Origin: Treponema socranskii subsp. buccale
Lineage (GTDB): Bacteria > Spirochaetota > Spirochaetia > Treponematales > Treponemataceae
DNA length: 64,000 nucleotides
Reading direction: 5' to 3'
NCBI RefSeq assembly: GCF_024181585.1
Contig: NZ_CP054258.1
Coordinates: 1,736,001-1,800,000, forward strand
Shown here: in pieces, positions 18,952 to 28,873 of the stretch
Position numbering within the stretch: the stretch's first letter is position 1
Layout: the number at the start of each line of letters is the position of its first letter
Notes under the pieces: generated by a model
Database searches by the model: none
Seen by the model: only the letters and a program-made list of their open reading frames with translations
Told to the model about the DNA's origin: nothing
Position numbers and translations under genes: made by a program

Positions 18952-19290
18952 ATGAGTTTTGACCGGATAAACGCCTATAAGATAATGTGGATTTTCTGTA
19001 TGTTTGATTTACCGACAAACACAAAGCCTCAACGCAAACGAGCGAGCGAATTCAGAAAAAACCTGTTGGAAGACGGTTTTGAAATGATGCAATTCAGCGT
19101 TTACAAAAGATGTTGCGGGAGTAGAGAATCGTGCGAAGTCCATGAAAATAGAATAAAAAAATGGCTCCCGAGAGAAGGAACTGTAAGCATTTTGAAATTT
19201 ACTGACAAACAGTTCAGTGAAATTTTGACATTTATAGGCGAAAGCCCCCAAAAGAAAGAAAAAGCACCGCAACAACTCCAATTGTTTTAA
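18952..19290 (+). CDS. cas2: Cas2 spacer-integration protein
   Basis: 112 residues from the ATG at 18952 (MSFDRINAYKIMWIFCMFDLP); a TTG at 18943 would overlap cas1 and add three residues. The N-terminal beta strand ending in a conserved Asp (MFDLP) and the following KRASEFRKNLLEDGFEMMQFSVYKR are typical of type II Cas2. Structural partner of Cas1. Confidence 0.95.
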   Translation: MSFDRINAYKIMWIFCMFDLPTNTKPQRKRASEFRKNLLEDGFEMMQFSVYKRCCGSRESCEVHENRIKKWLPREGTVSILKFTDKQFSEILTFIGESPQKKEKAPQQLQLF

Positions 19291-19438
19291 TAGTCAAACT
19301 TGAAAAAGTTACAGATAAAAAGAATGGGCAGCAAGTAAAAAAACAAAGAAAGATATAAAAAAAAGATAACTTTTCTCTATTTTTTTTACACTGCAAACCA
19401 ATCTAAATCTTTGCATAATATGGTCTTATACAACTCAT
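19291..19438. other. AT-rich stretch between cas2 and the CRISPR array (possible leader)
   Basis: 148 bases, very AT-rich, with no open reading frame. It abuts the end of the array where repeats are identical, opposite to the degenerate end, so it is the likely site of new spacer insertion. That role is inferred from repeat degeneracy, not seen directly. Confidence 0.45.
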
Positions 19439-21251
19439 ATTATTTTACATCAAAAATAGAAATCAAACCACAACTTGTTTGTTGCGTAGGCACGAACTGT
19501 ATGATTATTTTACATCAAAAATAGAAATCAAACCACAACGTAACGTTGCCCGACTTACCGTCGGTAAGAATTATTTTACATCAAAAATAGAAATCAAACC
19601 ACAACTGTCCCGGACTTCGCCTACTACGAAAACGGATTATTTTACATCAAAAATAGAAATCAAACCACAACTATGAACAAGAAGTTAAATACTTTTTTGT
19701 CATTATTTTACATCAAAAATAGAAATCAAACCACAACAAACGTGGTTTGCAGTCGTCATTTGTAACATTATTTTACATCAAAAATAGAAATCAAACCACA
19801 ACTTTGGTGAAATACAGGTAAAACCGCTTTTGATTATTTTACATCAAAAATAGAAATCAAACCACAACTTTATTCTTATGATCCGTCTGAGAAGTTGTAT
19901 TATTTTACATCAAAAATAGAAATCAAACCACAACGACGCCTATTGGTGCGTCTAGTTTATTACAATTATTTTACATCAAAAATAGAAATCAAACCACAAC
20001 TATTCAAGCTGACGTACAAAGTGTAAATCCATTATTTTACATCAAAAATAGAAATCAAACCACAACTTGCGCGGTAAACAAGTGTTTGCCTGTTTAATTA
20101 TTTTACATCAAAAATAGAAATCAAACCACAACCGTAGCACTAGGCTTATGTACCTTACGCACATTATTTTACATCAAAAATAGAAATCAAACCACAACGA
20201 TAGACTGGGCAGTCGGTGTTGGTAACGTATTATTTTACATCAAAAATAGAAATCAAACCACAACTTGCTGTTGTGTTTTGCGCTCTCTCTATTGATTATT
20301 TTACATCAAAAATAGAAATCAAACCACAACAGAGGCGGGTTTGCCTACGACGCGCACAAAATTATTTTACATCAAAAATAGAAATCAAACCACAACAGTT
20401 CTGCCATATATACTTATAGTCATTTTATTATTTTACATCAAAAATAGAAATCAAACCACAACCGTTACGATCTGGGGAAAGACGGCGGAAAAATTATTTT
20501 ACATCAAAAATAGAAATCAAACCACAACTAGTTCGCAACTTTCTTACTCACCTCTTTTATTATTTTACATCAAAAATAGAAATCAAACCACAACTTTTGC
20601 CGTTCGTGAACTTTGTGCTGCTGAATTATTTTACATCAAAAATAGAAATCAAACCACAACTACACAAGCGCTTTCATTTTTTATCACCTCATTATTTTAC
20701 ATCAAAAATAGAAATCAAACCACAACTGCCGCTTATTGTCTCCGCCACCCATTGGATTATTTTACATCAAAAATAGAAATCAAACCACAACGGAAAACGG
20801 TTGTCGTTATCGCGCTTGCGATTATTTTACATCAAAAATAGAAATCAAACCACAACAGTACACTACCAAATTCTTTTTCCATACTATTATTTTACATCAA
20901 AAATAGAAATCAAACCACAACTAGGTGAATATGGCGATGTAACGCATCGTCATTATTTTACATCAAAAATAGAAATCAAACCACAACAAAAGGTTATTAT
21001 ACCTTTACCGCCTATGTATTATTTTACATCAAAAATAGAAATCAAACCACAACATCAGCTTCGTCAACGTTTTGATCGTTTTAATTATTTTACATCAAAA
21101 ATAGAAATCAAACTACAACCGCCTGTGTCGTGCGGTATTTGGCTTGGCTATTATTTTACATCAAAAATAGAAATCAAACCACAACTTGATTTTACGGTTC
21201 CTGAAACGGCAGATGATTATTTTACATCAAAAATAGAAATTAAACCACAAC
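19439..21251 (-). CRISPR. CRISPR array, 28 repeats of 36 bp and 27 spacers
   Basis: I counted 28 repeats starting at 19439, 19504, 19570 and so on every 65-66 bases to 21216; spacers are 29 or 30 bases. On the plus strand the repeat begins ATTATTTTACATC and ends AAACCACAAC; the crRNA sense is the minus strand (GTTGTGGTTTGATTTC at the 5' end), because that strand pairs with the tracrRNA. Repeats 26 (21084) and 28 (21216) each carry one C-to-T change, so the right end is the old end. The repeat 3' end (GTAAAATAAT, minus strand) contains a TAAAAT -10-like box, as in II-C arrays that start transcription in every repeat. Confidence 0.98.
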
Positions 21252-21626
21252 TAATGCATTTCCATCAATTGAAGACGTCACATAATATAAACTCCCGTAG
21301 TCATTATTTTTATTTTTTGAAGAAAAAAATTTTAATTCTATATAATTACTATAGACAACAATATTTGTTTATTATTAATTTTTCCACTTTATTTTTTATC
21401 ATTAAACAAGTTAACCTGATTCACTGCGATACCGAAATCATCATTGCATAAATCAAAAAAAAACATCGCTGTCTTCCCATGCTTTTATATACAGGGTACA
21501 GAAGAATTTGTTTTTATATTTTCTTGTATAGTGGCGATAAAAGTTTCATTATTTAAATTTTTTATTTTTTTTATAATCACCTAAAAAGCTCCCCGTATGA
21601 TACTCAAAATCCTCCGTTCAGCCGTC
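21252..21626. other. AT-rich intergenic region right of the array
   Basis: 375 bases with many A and T runs. I see no coding sequence and no further repeat in register. It lies upstream of the array with respect to crRNA transcription, so a pre-crRNA promoter could be here, but I cannot pick one with confidence. Confidence 0.4.
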
Positions 21627-22862
21627 TTACAAAAGCGCTTCCAAAAATTCATTGAGAAACAAAAGCCCTTCTTTTGTGAGCGCATAAAAGTGCGCACCGT
21701 TTTTTTTCCGCTGTAAAGCCAAGCCCCGCCCTTCCCACGCTGTAAAGAGCGCTTCAGCCTTTTCGGGAAAAGCGCCGAATCGCGCTTCGTACGTTTCACG
21801 GCAGATGCCGCGCGTCATCCGAAGTCCCATCATAAAAAATTCAAAAGCTTCCGTTTTTTTATCTATATATTCGACGGAAAAAGGGAGCTCAGCGAATTTA
21901 CGTTCCCGCTCCGCACGCACTTGTACCGTGCGGAAATCATCCGAAAAAAAGATGCGGGAGCGCACCGCATCGATTTTTTTGCTTTCCCAAAAGCGCACAT
22001 AGGATCCGATATCGCGCGTATTCGTAAATCTCGCCGACACATCCTTTCGGTAAAAAGTTCCCGTCGCGCCCGCGCCGATGCCGGCATAGCTTTCGAGATT
22101 CCAATAGGCGAGATTGTGCAGGCACTCACATCCCCTGCGGCAAAAATTCGACACTTCATACTGTTCGTATCCCGCGCCGCACAAAAAGTCGCACCCCGAA
22201 ATCCAAAGCGCATCCGACGCATCGATGTCGTGCAGGATTTTCCCGCTTTCGATTTCCGAACAAAGAGGCGTACCTTCTTCGACGGTGAGCGAATAAAGTG
22301 AAATGTGATCGGGCGCATACGAGAGGAGCGTTTTCAAACCCGAAGCGAACGATGCATCGGTTTCTTCGGGAAGACGGGCGATCATATCGACCGACAGCGC
22401 GTGCGGCCGTTTTTTTTCAAAAAGCGAAAGTGCGCGGTACACATCGCTCGCGCGGCTCCGTCTCCGCACGCGGCAAAGAGAAGTGTCGCTGAACGATTGA
22501 ATGCCGCACGAAATACGCGTTACGCCCGAAGCGGACGCCGCATCGAGGAAGCTTTCCGTTACGTCGGACGGGTTCGCTTCCATCGTCACTTCAAGCGGCG
22601 CCTTGCGGGACATTTTTAACAATCCCGAAAAGAGACGGTCGATTTGCTTTTCGGAAAGCAGACTCGGCGTCCCGCCTCCGACATAGATCGTCTTCCACGA
22701 ATCGATATCCCAAAGCGACGCCGTACATACCGCTTCGTTCAAAACGGCATCGATATATTCGTCGTCGATTTTTTTTGCGCAGGGTACGCTGAAAAAATCG
22801 CAGTAGGAGCATTTCGAAGTGCAAAACGGAATGTGCACGTACAGCGGAAAAGACACACCCAC
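21627..22862 (-). CDS. hemW: HemW-like radical SAM protein (haem chaperone)
   Basis: About 412 residues. The radical SAM cluster motif is CTSKCSYC (CxxxCxxC) in PLYVHIPFCTSKCSYCDFF; the HemW signature HNxxYW is present (HNLAYWNLESYAGIGAGATG). Such proteins were long called oxygen-independent coproporphyrinogen oxidases but the HNxxYW form is a haem-binding chaperone. The start is unclear: GTG codons at 22862 and 22856 fit the family, and a TTG at 22889 would overlap lepB. Transcribed after lepB. Confidence 0.88.
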   Translation of the reverse strand: MGVSFPLYVHIPFCTSKCSYCDFFSVPCAKKIDDEYIDAVLNEAVCTASLWDIDSWKTIYVGGGTPSLLSEKQIDRLFSGLLKMSRKAPLEVTMEANPSDVTESFLDAASASGVTRISCGIQSFSDTSLCRVRRRSRASDVYRALSLFEKKRPHALSVDMIARLPEETDASFASGLKTLLSYAPDHISLYSLTVEEGTPLCSEIESGKILHDIDASDALWISGCDFLCGAGYEQYEVSNFCRRGCECLHNLAYWNLESYAGIGAGATGTFYRKDVSARFTNTRDIGSYVRFWESKKIDAVRSRIFFSDDFRTVQVRAERERKFAELPFSVEYIDKKTEAFEFFMMGLRMTRGICRETYEARFGAFPEKAEALFTAWEGRGLALQRKKNGAHFYALTKEGLLFLNEFLEALL

Positions 22863-22866
22863 TGCT

Positions 22867-23562
22867 CTACAAAAGACGGAATTTCGCAAACGGAAAATAC
22901 ACGGCGAGCCCTTTCGCTTTTATGTCGTCAATGCGCACCGCACCCCACAGGCGTGAATCGAGGGCGCTCGTGCGGTTGTCGCCGAGCACGAAGTATTCGC
23001 CGCTTCCGAGCGTGCGCGCTTCAAAGCTGCCGCTCACGCCGATCGCGCTGTCCCAATCGGATGGCACGGAAACGATGCGCACGTTATAGGACTTTTCGGC
23101 TCGTTCGAATTCGGTAAGAAAATGGCTGTCCCCCGCAGGCCGCACAAAGACGACGTAGCCTTTCATATAGACGGTGTCGCCGGGCAAAGCGACGACGCGG
23201 CGGATTTCGGGTTGTTCGCTTGCCGTATCGTTACCGAAAAGCGAATACTGCTGTGCGGTAAAAAATCTCACTACCGCGTCGGCAGCCGTCACGAAAGCGG
23301 ACGGAGAAGATGTGCGGCGGGATTTAAGCATAACGACATCTCCGCGCAAAAGATTTTTCACAATCGGCGTAAATACGGTACACGAATCGGAAGGGATATC
23401 GGGCTGCATGGAAACCGAGCGGGAGCGGACGGTAAAAAGCGCAAAACTGCGTACGAGCGAAACACCCGCAAAGACGATCAGAAAAAAAAGAATCACCGAA
23501 ACAATCGTGCGCCGGCGCTGCTTTTTTACATCGAAAGAATAGTCGTACAGCTTTTGCTTCAT
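22867..23562 (-). CDS. lepB: Signal peptidase I
   Basis: 231 residues from the ATG at 23562 (MKQKLYDYSFDVKKQRR); a longer reading exists but includes intergenic sequence. One membrane helix (about 20-40), then the S26 motifs: catalytic Ser in SVSMQPDIPSDS, the Lys region near RGDVVMLKSRR, RRVVALPGDTVYMKG, and the GDN box YFVLGDNRTSALDSRLWG. It cleaves signal peptides of exported proteins on the outer face of the membrane. Ends a few bases before the probable hemW start. Confidence 0.92.
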   Translation of the reverse strand: MKQKLYDYSFDVKKQRRRTIVSVILFFLIVFAGVSLVRSFALFTVRSRSVSMQPDIPSDSCTVFTPIVKNLLRGDVVMLKSRRTSSPSAFVTAADAVVRFFTAQQYSLFGNDTASEQPEIRRVVALPGDTVYMKGYVVFVRPAGDSHFLTEFERAEKSYNVRIVSVPSDWDSAIGVSGSFEARTLGSGEYFVLGDNRTSALDSRLWGAVRIDDIKAKGLAVYFPFAKFRLL

Positions 23563-23613
23563 GCGTGTAACATAACACAAACGCCGCGAGTTTACAATAT
23601 ATAGGACAAATGT

Positions 23614-23839
23614 ACCGGAAATATATTTTATAAAAACAGACAGCAGTAGTAAAAAGGCTGCACTCCCGGCAGCGGCTCTGCCGTTCACCGCGGCAGACCG
23701 TGATCGGAATCGGACTGCGCAAACTTTTTTATCAAAATAGTTTGCTTGCCATCGGTCTGAGCGGCTCGGCGGCAGTTCCGCTGCCTCGCGTTCCGCCTTT
23801 TTTATTTATCTGTATACAATTTTTGTATATATTTCCGGT
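23614..23839 (+). repeat. Foldback element, copy 1
   Basis: Core 23656-23808 is almost identical to the reverse complement of 44565-44714. The core is an imperfect palindrome with a central hairpin GCAAAC...GTTTGC and side hairpins CTGCCG/CGGCAG and GCTGC/GCAGC, ending in a T run. It is flanked by a perfect 13-bp inverted repeat, ACCGGAAATATAT at 23614-23626 and its complement at 23827-23839. No conserved reading frame. It fills the lepB-smpB gap of about 336 bases. Confidence 0.8.
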
Positions 23840-23898
23840 GCCCTTGTCCCGGCTGCAGAATTGAAACCTTTGCGACGATTTCATATAATGGAAAAGGT

Positions 23899-24363
23899 AT
23901 GGCTGACGGAAAAAAGATTATCGCGGAAAACAGAAAAGCCCGTTTCAATTATTTTATCGAAGACTCGATCGAATGCGGAATAGAACTGCGCGGTTCGGAA
24001 GTCAAATCGATAAAAGCGGGCAATCTTTCGTTTCCCGACGGCTTTGCGGAAATCAAAGGAGGCGAAGTGTGGGTACAAAATCTGCACATCTCCGAATATT
24101 CCTATTCGTCGGCATTTACCCCTTCTCCCGATCGGCCGAAGCGGCTTTTGCTGCACAAAGACGAGATAAAGCGGCTTGTGCGGAAAACCGAAGAAAAAGG
24201 CTATACACTCGTTCCGCTCGAATTTTATTTGAAAGGCGGCCGCGTCAAAGTAAAGCTCGGCGTCTGCAAAGGCAAAAAGCAGTACGATAAGCGCGATACG
24301 ATCCGCGCTCGGGACATGGACCGGGAAGCCGCGCGAGAGTTCCGCAGGGAGATAAACGGCTGA
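23899..24363 (+). CDS. smpB: SmpB, tmRNA-binding protein
   Basis: 154 residues, the normal size. Conserved blocks: KIIAENRKARFNYFIED, GIELRGSEVKSIKAGN, DGFAEIKGGEVWVQNLHI, and the C-terminal KLGVCKGKKQYDKRDTIRARD, whose basic tail enters the ribosome. Works with tmRNA to free stalled ribosomes. Its stop overlaps the ATG region of the next gene. Confidence 0.97.
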   Translation: MADGKKIIAENRKARFNYFIEDSIECGIELRGSEVKSIKAGNLSFPDGFAEIKGGEVWVQNLHISEYSYSSAFTPSPDRPKRLLLHKDEIKRLVRKTEEKGYTLVPLEFYLKGGRVKVKLGVCKGKKQYDKRDTIRARDMDREAAREFRREING

Positions 24364-25232
24364 TGAAAAAAGCCTTTCGCCGTGCGGCGGCGGCCTTCGT
24401 CGTATCGCTTGCCGCATTCGGAGCTCAAAGCCAACCTTCCCGCTCTGTCGATTTTTTCGGCGTCATATCTTCCGATGCCGACGCCAATATGATTCAAATG
24501 ACGGAAACCCTCTACCTCACGCAGCTCGGCGAATTGCCGGGCATTTCGGTTACCGACAGACGGCAAAGCGGTTTTGCCGAAGCGTACAAAGCGCAGGGTG
24601 CCCCCGACTTTTCAAAAGCCGCTGCTCCCCTTGCGTTTTACGCGCTCATCGGCAAAAAAGATCCGGCCGGCGGAAAATGGGACTGCACGATCTGCGTCGC
24701 CGACATGCGGACGAAGGATATCCATTCGTACACCCAAACCTACGACTCATATTATAAAATCCTCATGGAATCGAAAGCCTCTCTGCGGTCGATATTCGAA
24801 AGCCTTTTGAATAATCGAAGTCCGAAAGAAGCCGATCGGACGAACGACACGAATATACCCGATAATCGGAGCCCTGCTCTCTCGACCGACTCGATCGCGG
24901 GAACGTGGGGCGGCGAAGAGTATATCGATAAAATCGTCATTCTTCGGGGCGGACGCGGTTTTATCATCTACAAAAACGGCGCAACGATGAATATTTCCGT
25001 TTCGGTTACGGGAAAAGAAGTAACCGTAACGCAGGCGGGAAAATCGAACGCATCGTTTTTTCCCGAACTGCCGCGCGAAGCCGCCCTCCTCGCAGCGACG
25101 GACGCACCGCCCCTCACGTGGAAACTCACCGTACAAAACGGTTCGACGCTGTCGGGCATAAAAACGACGCTCGTAGAATCGAAGGGCGGCATCGTCTCGG
25201 GCAAAGTACGGATCGAGTGGAAACGAAAGTGA
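24363..25232 (+). CDS. Exported protein of unknown function
   Basis: 289 residues with a clear signal peptide (KKAFRRAAAAFVVSLAAFGAQS, cleavage near residue 23). The first half (about 30-150) has a pattern like periplasmic curli- or penicillin-binding-activator-type domains (TETLYLTQLGELPGISVTD) but I would not name it. The second half is beta-rich. It starts in the overlap with smpB and is probably co-transcribed. Family not recognised. Confidence 0.8.
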   Translation: MKKAFRRAAAAFVVSLAAFGAQSQPSRSVDFFGVISSDADANMIQMTETLYLTQLGELPGISVTDRRQSGFAEAYKAQGAPDFSKAAAPLAFYALIGKKDPAGGKWDCTICVADMRTKDIHSYTQTYDSYYKILMESKASLRSIFESLLNNRSPKEADRTNDTNIPDNRSPALSTDSIAGTWGGEEYIDKIVILRGGRGFIIYKNGATMNISVSVTGKEVTVTQAGKSNASFFPELPREAALLAATDAPPLTWKLTVQNGSTLSGIKTTLVESKGGIVSGKVRIEWKRK

Positions 25233-25299
25233 ACGATAGGTTGGCGGGCTGCTTTATCGCTGGTATTGCAGGCGGCGACTTTAACCAAACATACGCTTT

Positions 25300-25677
25300 T
25301 CAGCGCCGCTCTTTTCCAGTCCGTGCAGCGCACAGGATATCAACCCATTCTTTTTCTTTAAATCCGACGAGTATTTTATTTTGAGCGATAACGAGCGGCC
25401 GTTTAACAAGCATACCGTCCGACGATAAAAGGCGATACATTTCCTCTTCTGTCATGCCGGGAAGCTTTTCTTTAAGATGCAAAGATTTATACAGCAAACC
25501 GCTCGTATTAAAAAATTTTTTAAGCGGCAGACCGCTTTGTCCGTGCCATTTTTTCAACTCGACTGCAGACGGATTATCTTCTTTGATATGCCGCCCGATA
25601 TAATCGATGTGATGATCGTCTAGCCATTTTTTCGCTTTGAGGCACGTAGTGCATTTGGGATAATAAATAAAAATCAT
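25300..25677 (-). CDS. ArsC/Spx-family thioredoxin-fold protein
   Basis: 125 residues. Starts MIFIYYPKCTTCLKAKKWLD with a CxxC redox motif, then the helix-strand pattern of the ArsC-like family and the conserved Arg-Pro (LVKRPLVIAQNKILVGFK). Members act as thiol reductases (YffB, MgsR, Spx types); arsenate reduction is not implied, as no arsenic genes are near. Single gene, converging on the exported-protein gene. Confidence 0.85.
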   Translation of the reverse strand: MIFIYYPKCTTCLKAKKWLDDHHIDYIGRHIKEDNPSAVELKKWHGQSGLPLKKFFNTSGLLYKSLHLKEKLPGMTEEEMYRLLSSDGMLVKRPLVIAQNKILVGFKEKEWVDILCAARTGKERR

Positions 25678-25789
25678 CGCCGTCTCCTCTAATTTTTTAT
25701 CGTATCGGCAGCACCGAAAAAACTTGCGTTTTTGCGGCTTTCGTTAAATTTAATATGCGGCACTTTTAATAAGTTATCGACATAAAAAA

Positions 25790-25803
25790 ATCACAGCTGT
25801 GAT
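25790..25803 (-). terminator. Possible terminator after the DUF262-HNH gene
   Basis: A 14-bp perfect palindrome ATCACAGCTGTGAT followed, on the minus strand, by TTTTTT, 15 bases after the nuclease stop. The usable stem is only 5 bp with an AGCT loop, so the terminator is weak or the palindrome is a protein site. Confidence 0.4.
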
Positions 25804-25818
25804 AAAATATATCAGAAA

Positions 25819-26982
25819 CTACTTGTTTCCTTTCGCCCGATTATGCGTCTTGCAGAGCATTTGGCAATTTGCGCTGTTGGTTGCGCCGCCCTTGCTCCAC
25901 GCGGAAACATGGTCGGCATCCATCTCGTCCAATTTCCAAATTTTTGTTTTATTACCGGAGTTTTCCAACGCACAGAGCGGACAGTTTGAAACGCCTTTTT
26001 TCTCAGCGGCGGCGGTTTGTTTTGCATATACCGACTTTTTTGTCGGTTCGTCAAAAATCCTCACGTCGAGCAGCTTTTTATCGGTTTCGCCGCCCAACAA
26101 ATATTCGTAAATACCTTTTTTATTTTTTACATAAAAGTCGGCGTATAATTCGTGTAAGCGTTGAGAAATTTTCTGAGGATCATATGATTTTTTCACATAC
26201 GTCTCGTAAAGCCGTCCCCATTCAAGTCCGCACATTTCTTTTTCGACATCGATAAAAACGCCGTCTATCCAATCGATCACGGAGTTAAAATATGTTTCCA
26301 TCTCCGTAATATTTTTATCATGACGATGACGCGCCATATAATCGGAAATCTTGCCCTTGCTCACCCAGTCAAGCGCAGTGTGCAAAAAGTCCTGCCGATT
26401 TACGGAACCGGAAATATATGCGCTCCATTTTTGAATACATGCATTTCGGCTGTTGCTGAATACTTCTTTTGCTTTGGTCACAAACGAACCGGAATAAATG
26501 GCATTTAAAAGTTCCTGTTCGTTTAACGGAATGCCGGCAATATTGATCGTTCTGAACCATTCTTTTATTTCCGTTTCGCTTCCTTCGCATTCGTAAATAA
26601 GCAGCTTTGTTTTACGAATTGTATTTTGCAGATCGGCGGCCAAATCCCTGAAGTATTGCTCCATTCCATGTACGTCTTTGAACGCAAACTTATTGCAAAG
26701 AAATCGACCGATACTGGTAATCCGCTGCTGCCCGTCAAGGACTTCAAACTGTCCATCAGAAGTTTTATTAAAATAAATCAAGCCGAGCGGATAACCTTTT
26801 ATTACGGACTCGATAACGGCAACATCTTTTTTCCCGTCCGCATAAATATAGTTGCGTTGGTATTCCGGCTGAATGGTAAGTTTTCCTGCAAGCCCGAACA
26901 ACCCCTTCCCTTCGAGTTCGTTGTAAACGAAACCTTCGCAAATATCTTTTATCGTTATATCCGTTCTCAATGTTGTTTTCAT
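25819..26982 (-). CDS. DUF262-HNH nuclease, putative restriction/defence enzyme
   Basis: 387 residues. The N-terminal DUF262 (GmrS-like, ParB-type fold) has the signature [10 protein letters not shown] with DGQQR at 83-87. The C-terminal 54 residues form an HNH nuclease with CPLC at 334-337, DADH ending in His358, and [18 protein letters not shown]262 plus HNH proteins such as GmrSD are nucleotide-dependent restriction enzymes. It follows the methyltransferase cassettes on the same strand, 113 bases after cassette 3, and has a strong GGAGG site. I infer that it is the nuclease partner of the methyltransferase; that is not proven by the sequence. Confidence 0.85.
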   Translation of the reverse strand: MKTTLRTDITIKDICEGFVYNELEGKGLFGLAGKLTIQPEYQRNYIYADGKKDVAVIESVIKGYPLGLIYFNKTSDGQFEVLDGQQRITSIGRFLCNKFAFKDVHGMEQYFRDLAADLQNTIRKTKLLIYECEGSETEIKEWFRTINIAGIPLNEQELLNAIYSGSFVTKAKEVFSNSRNACIQKWSAYISGSVNRQDFLHTALDWVSKGKISDYMARHRHDKNITEMETYFNSVIDWIDGVFIDVEKEMCGLEWGRLYETYVKKSYDPQKISQRLHELYADFYVKNKKGIYEYLLGGETDKKLLDVRIFDEPTKKSVYAKQTAAAEKKGVSNCPLCALENSGNKTKIWKLDEMDADHVSAWSKGGATNSANCQMLCKTHNRAKGNK

Positions 26983-27095
26983 AGCGCGCCTCCACGATTC
27001 TTAAATTGAGATAAAACGGCGGACTTCCTCAACGATTTTTTCGAGGTGCCCATTATTACTATGATATAAAAGCGACAAAAATGCAATGTTATTGT

Positions 27096-27392
27096 TTAAT
27101 TTTGATATGTTCGCTGTTTGTGTCGGATAAAGATTCTTTGATAAGCAGACTGAATAATTCTTCCTTCCGAATTGATGAAATAATTCTTTTTTCCGTCATT
27201 TTGGAGCAAATTGGCATTTTCATTCGTCTTTCCGCCGGATGAACCCGTTCTCTCGCCATTGGGTTTGCATTCCCAATAATCGTCATATTTTTTTGTATCC
27301 GGAACTGCATCGTGACACCCTCTTTGTGTTGCTCCAAGGATATCAAATTGCTCCGGACAATACTTATCTAAAAAACTGATCGGCACGCCCAT
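27096..27392 (-). other. Spare C-terminal cassette 3 of the methyltransferase
   Basis: 98 codons beginning MGVPISFLDKYCPEQFDIL, closely like residues 303-320 of the methyltransferase, then a long variable part, ending in the conserved YQRIFIRHK pattern and a TAA. No strong ribosome-binding site. It would be reached by translation from the methyltransferase in the third reading frame past the AG tract (18 or 21 units), which is open through cassette 2. Synonymous positions differ strongly from the other cassettes, so it is not a recent copy. Confidence 0.75.
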
Positions 27393-27399
27393 TATGCCG

Positions 27400-27582
27400 T
27401 TACATCTTGTGTTTGATGAAAATGCGCTTATAGAGTCCTTGTCCGTTGATGACCGGCGCATCGTATCTTTCATGCGGTTTTTTGAATTCGTCCAAATATC
27501 CGTCTCTACCTCTGTCTGTTGTCCACAAGATTTCGAACTGTTCCGGGCAGTATTTGTCGAGGAAGCTGATGGGGACTCCCAT
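27400..27582 (-). other. Spare C-terminal cassette 2 of the methyltransferase
   Basis: 60 codons beginning MGVPISFLDKYCPEQFEIL, a variable middle (DRGRDGYLDEF and following) and the end YKRIFIKHKM-stop. It starts immediately after the stop of the expressed gene, in another frame. With 17 or 20 AG units the methyltransferase would read through a short linker (LPRTSASSSGGRCNGV) into this cassette and be about 432 residues long. Confidence 0.78.
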
Positions 27583-27589
27583 AACGCCG

Positions 27590-28696
<1,107 letters not shown>

Positions 28697-28749
28697 AATC
28701 GATTTTTCCGCGAAAATATCTAATCCGGCATGCGGAACAGCTTTTCGCC

Positions 28750-28778
28750 ATTAGAGCATATTTTGCACTATTGTTCAA
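28750..28778 (-). promoter_or_regulatory. Methyltransferase promoter
   Basis: Minus strand: -35 TTGAAC (28773-28778), 17-base spacer, -10 TCTAAT (28750-28755), giving a leader of about 45-50 bases before the ATG at 28696. A fair sigma-70 match at the right place. Confidence 0.55.
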
Positions 28779-28821
28779 TGATTATTTCACGCGTTCTTCA
28801 AGTCCATCCGATCGCCCACAA

Positions 28822-28870
28822 TTGACAATCCATATACCGATCGGTATATTTATATACTGAACGGTATATA
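28822..28870 (+). promoter_or_regulatory. tetR promoter with two overlapping palindromic operators
   Basis: -35 TTGACA (28822-28827), 17 bases, -10 TATATT (28845-28850). A perfect 18-bp palindrome ATATACCGATCGGTATAT (28832-28849) covers the spacer and most of the -10; a second, imperfect copy of the same half-sites lies at 28851-28870, ending three bases before the ATG. This is the layout of an autorepressed TetR gene. The leader is only about 17 bases and has no ribosome-binding site. Confidence 0.82.
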
Positions 28871-28873
28871 AAT

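Noticed and set aside
17984-19440. csn2 or cas4 that would make the system II-A or II-B
   Set aside because: Only cas1 and cas2 lie between cas9 and the array; no room for another gene.
21296-21330. A further degenerate CRISPR repeat (ATTATTTTTATTTT)
   Set aside because: It is out of register and loses similarity after 10 bases in an AT-rich region.
19479-21451. Open reading frames with a repeated YFTSKIEIKPQ peptide
   Set aside because: They are translations of the CRISPR repeats; the period equals repeat plus spacer.
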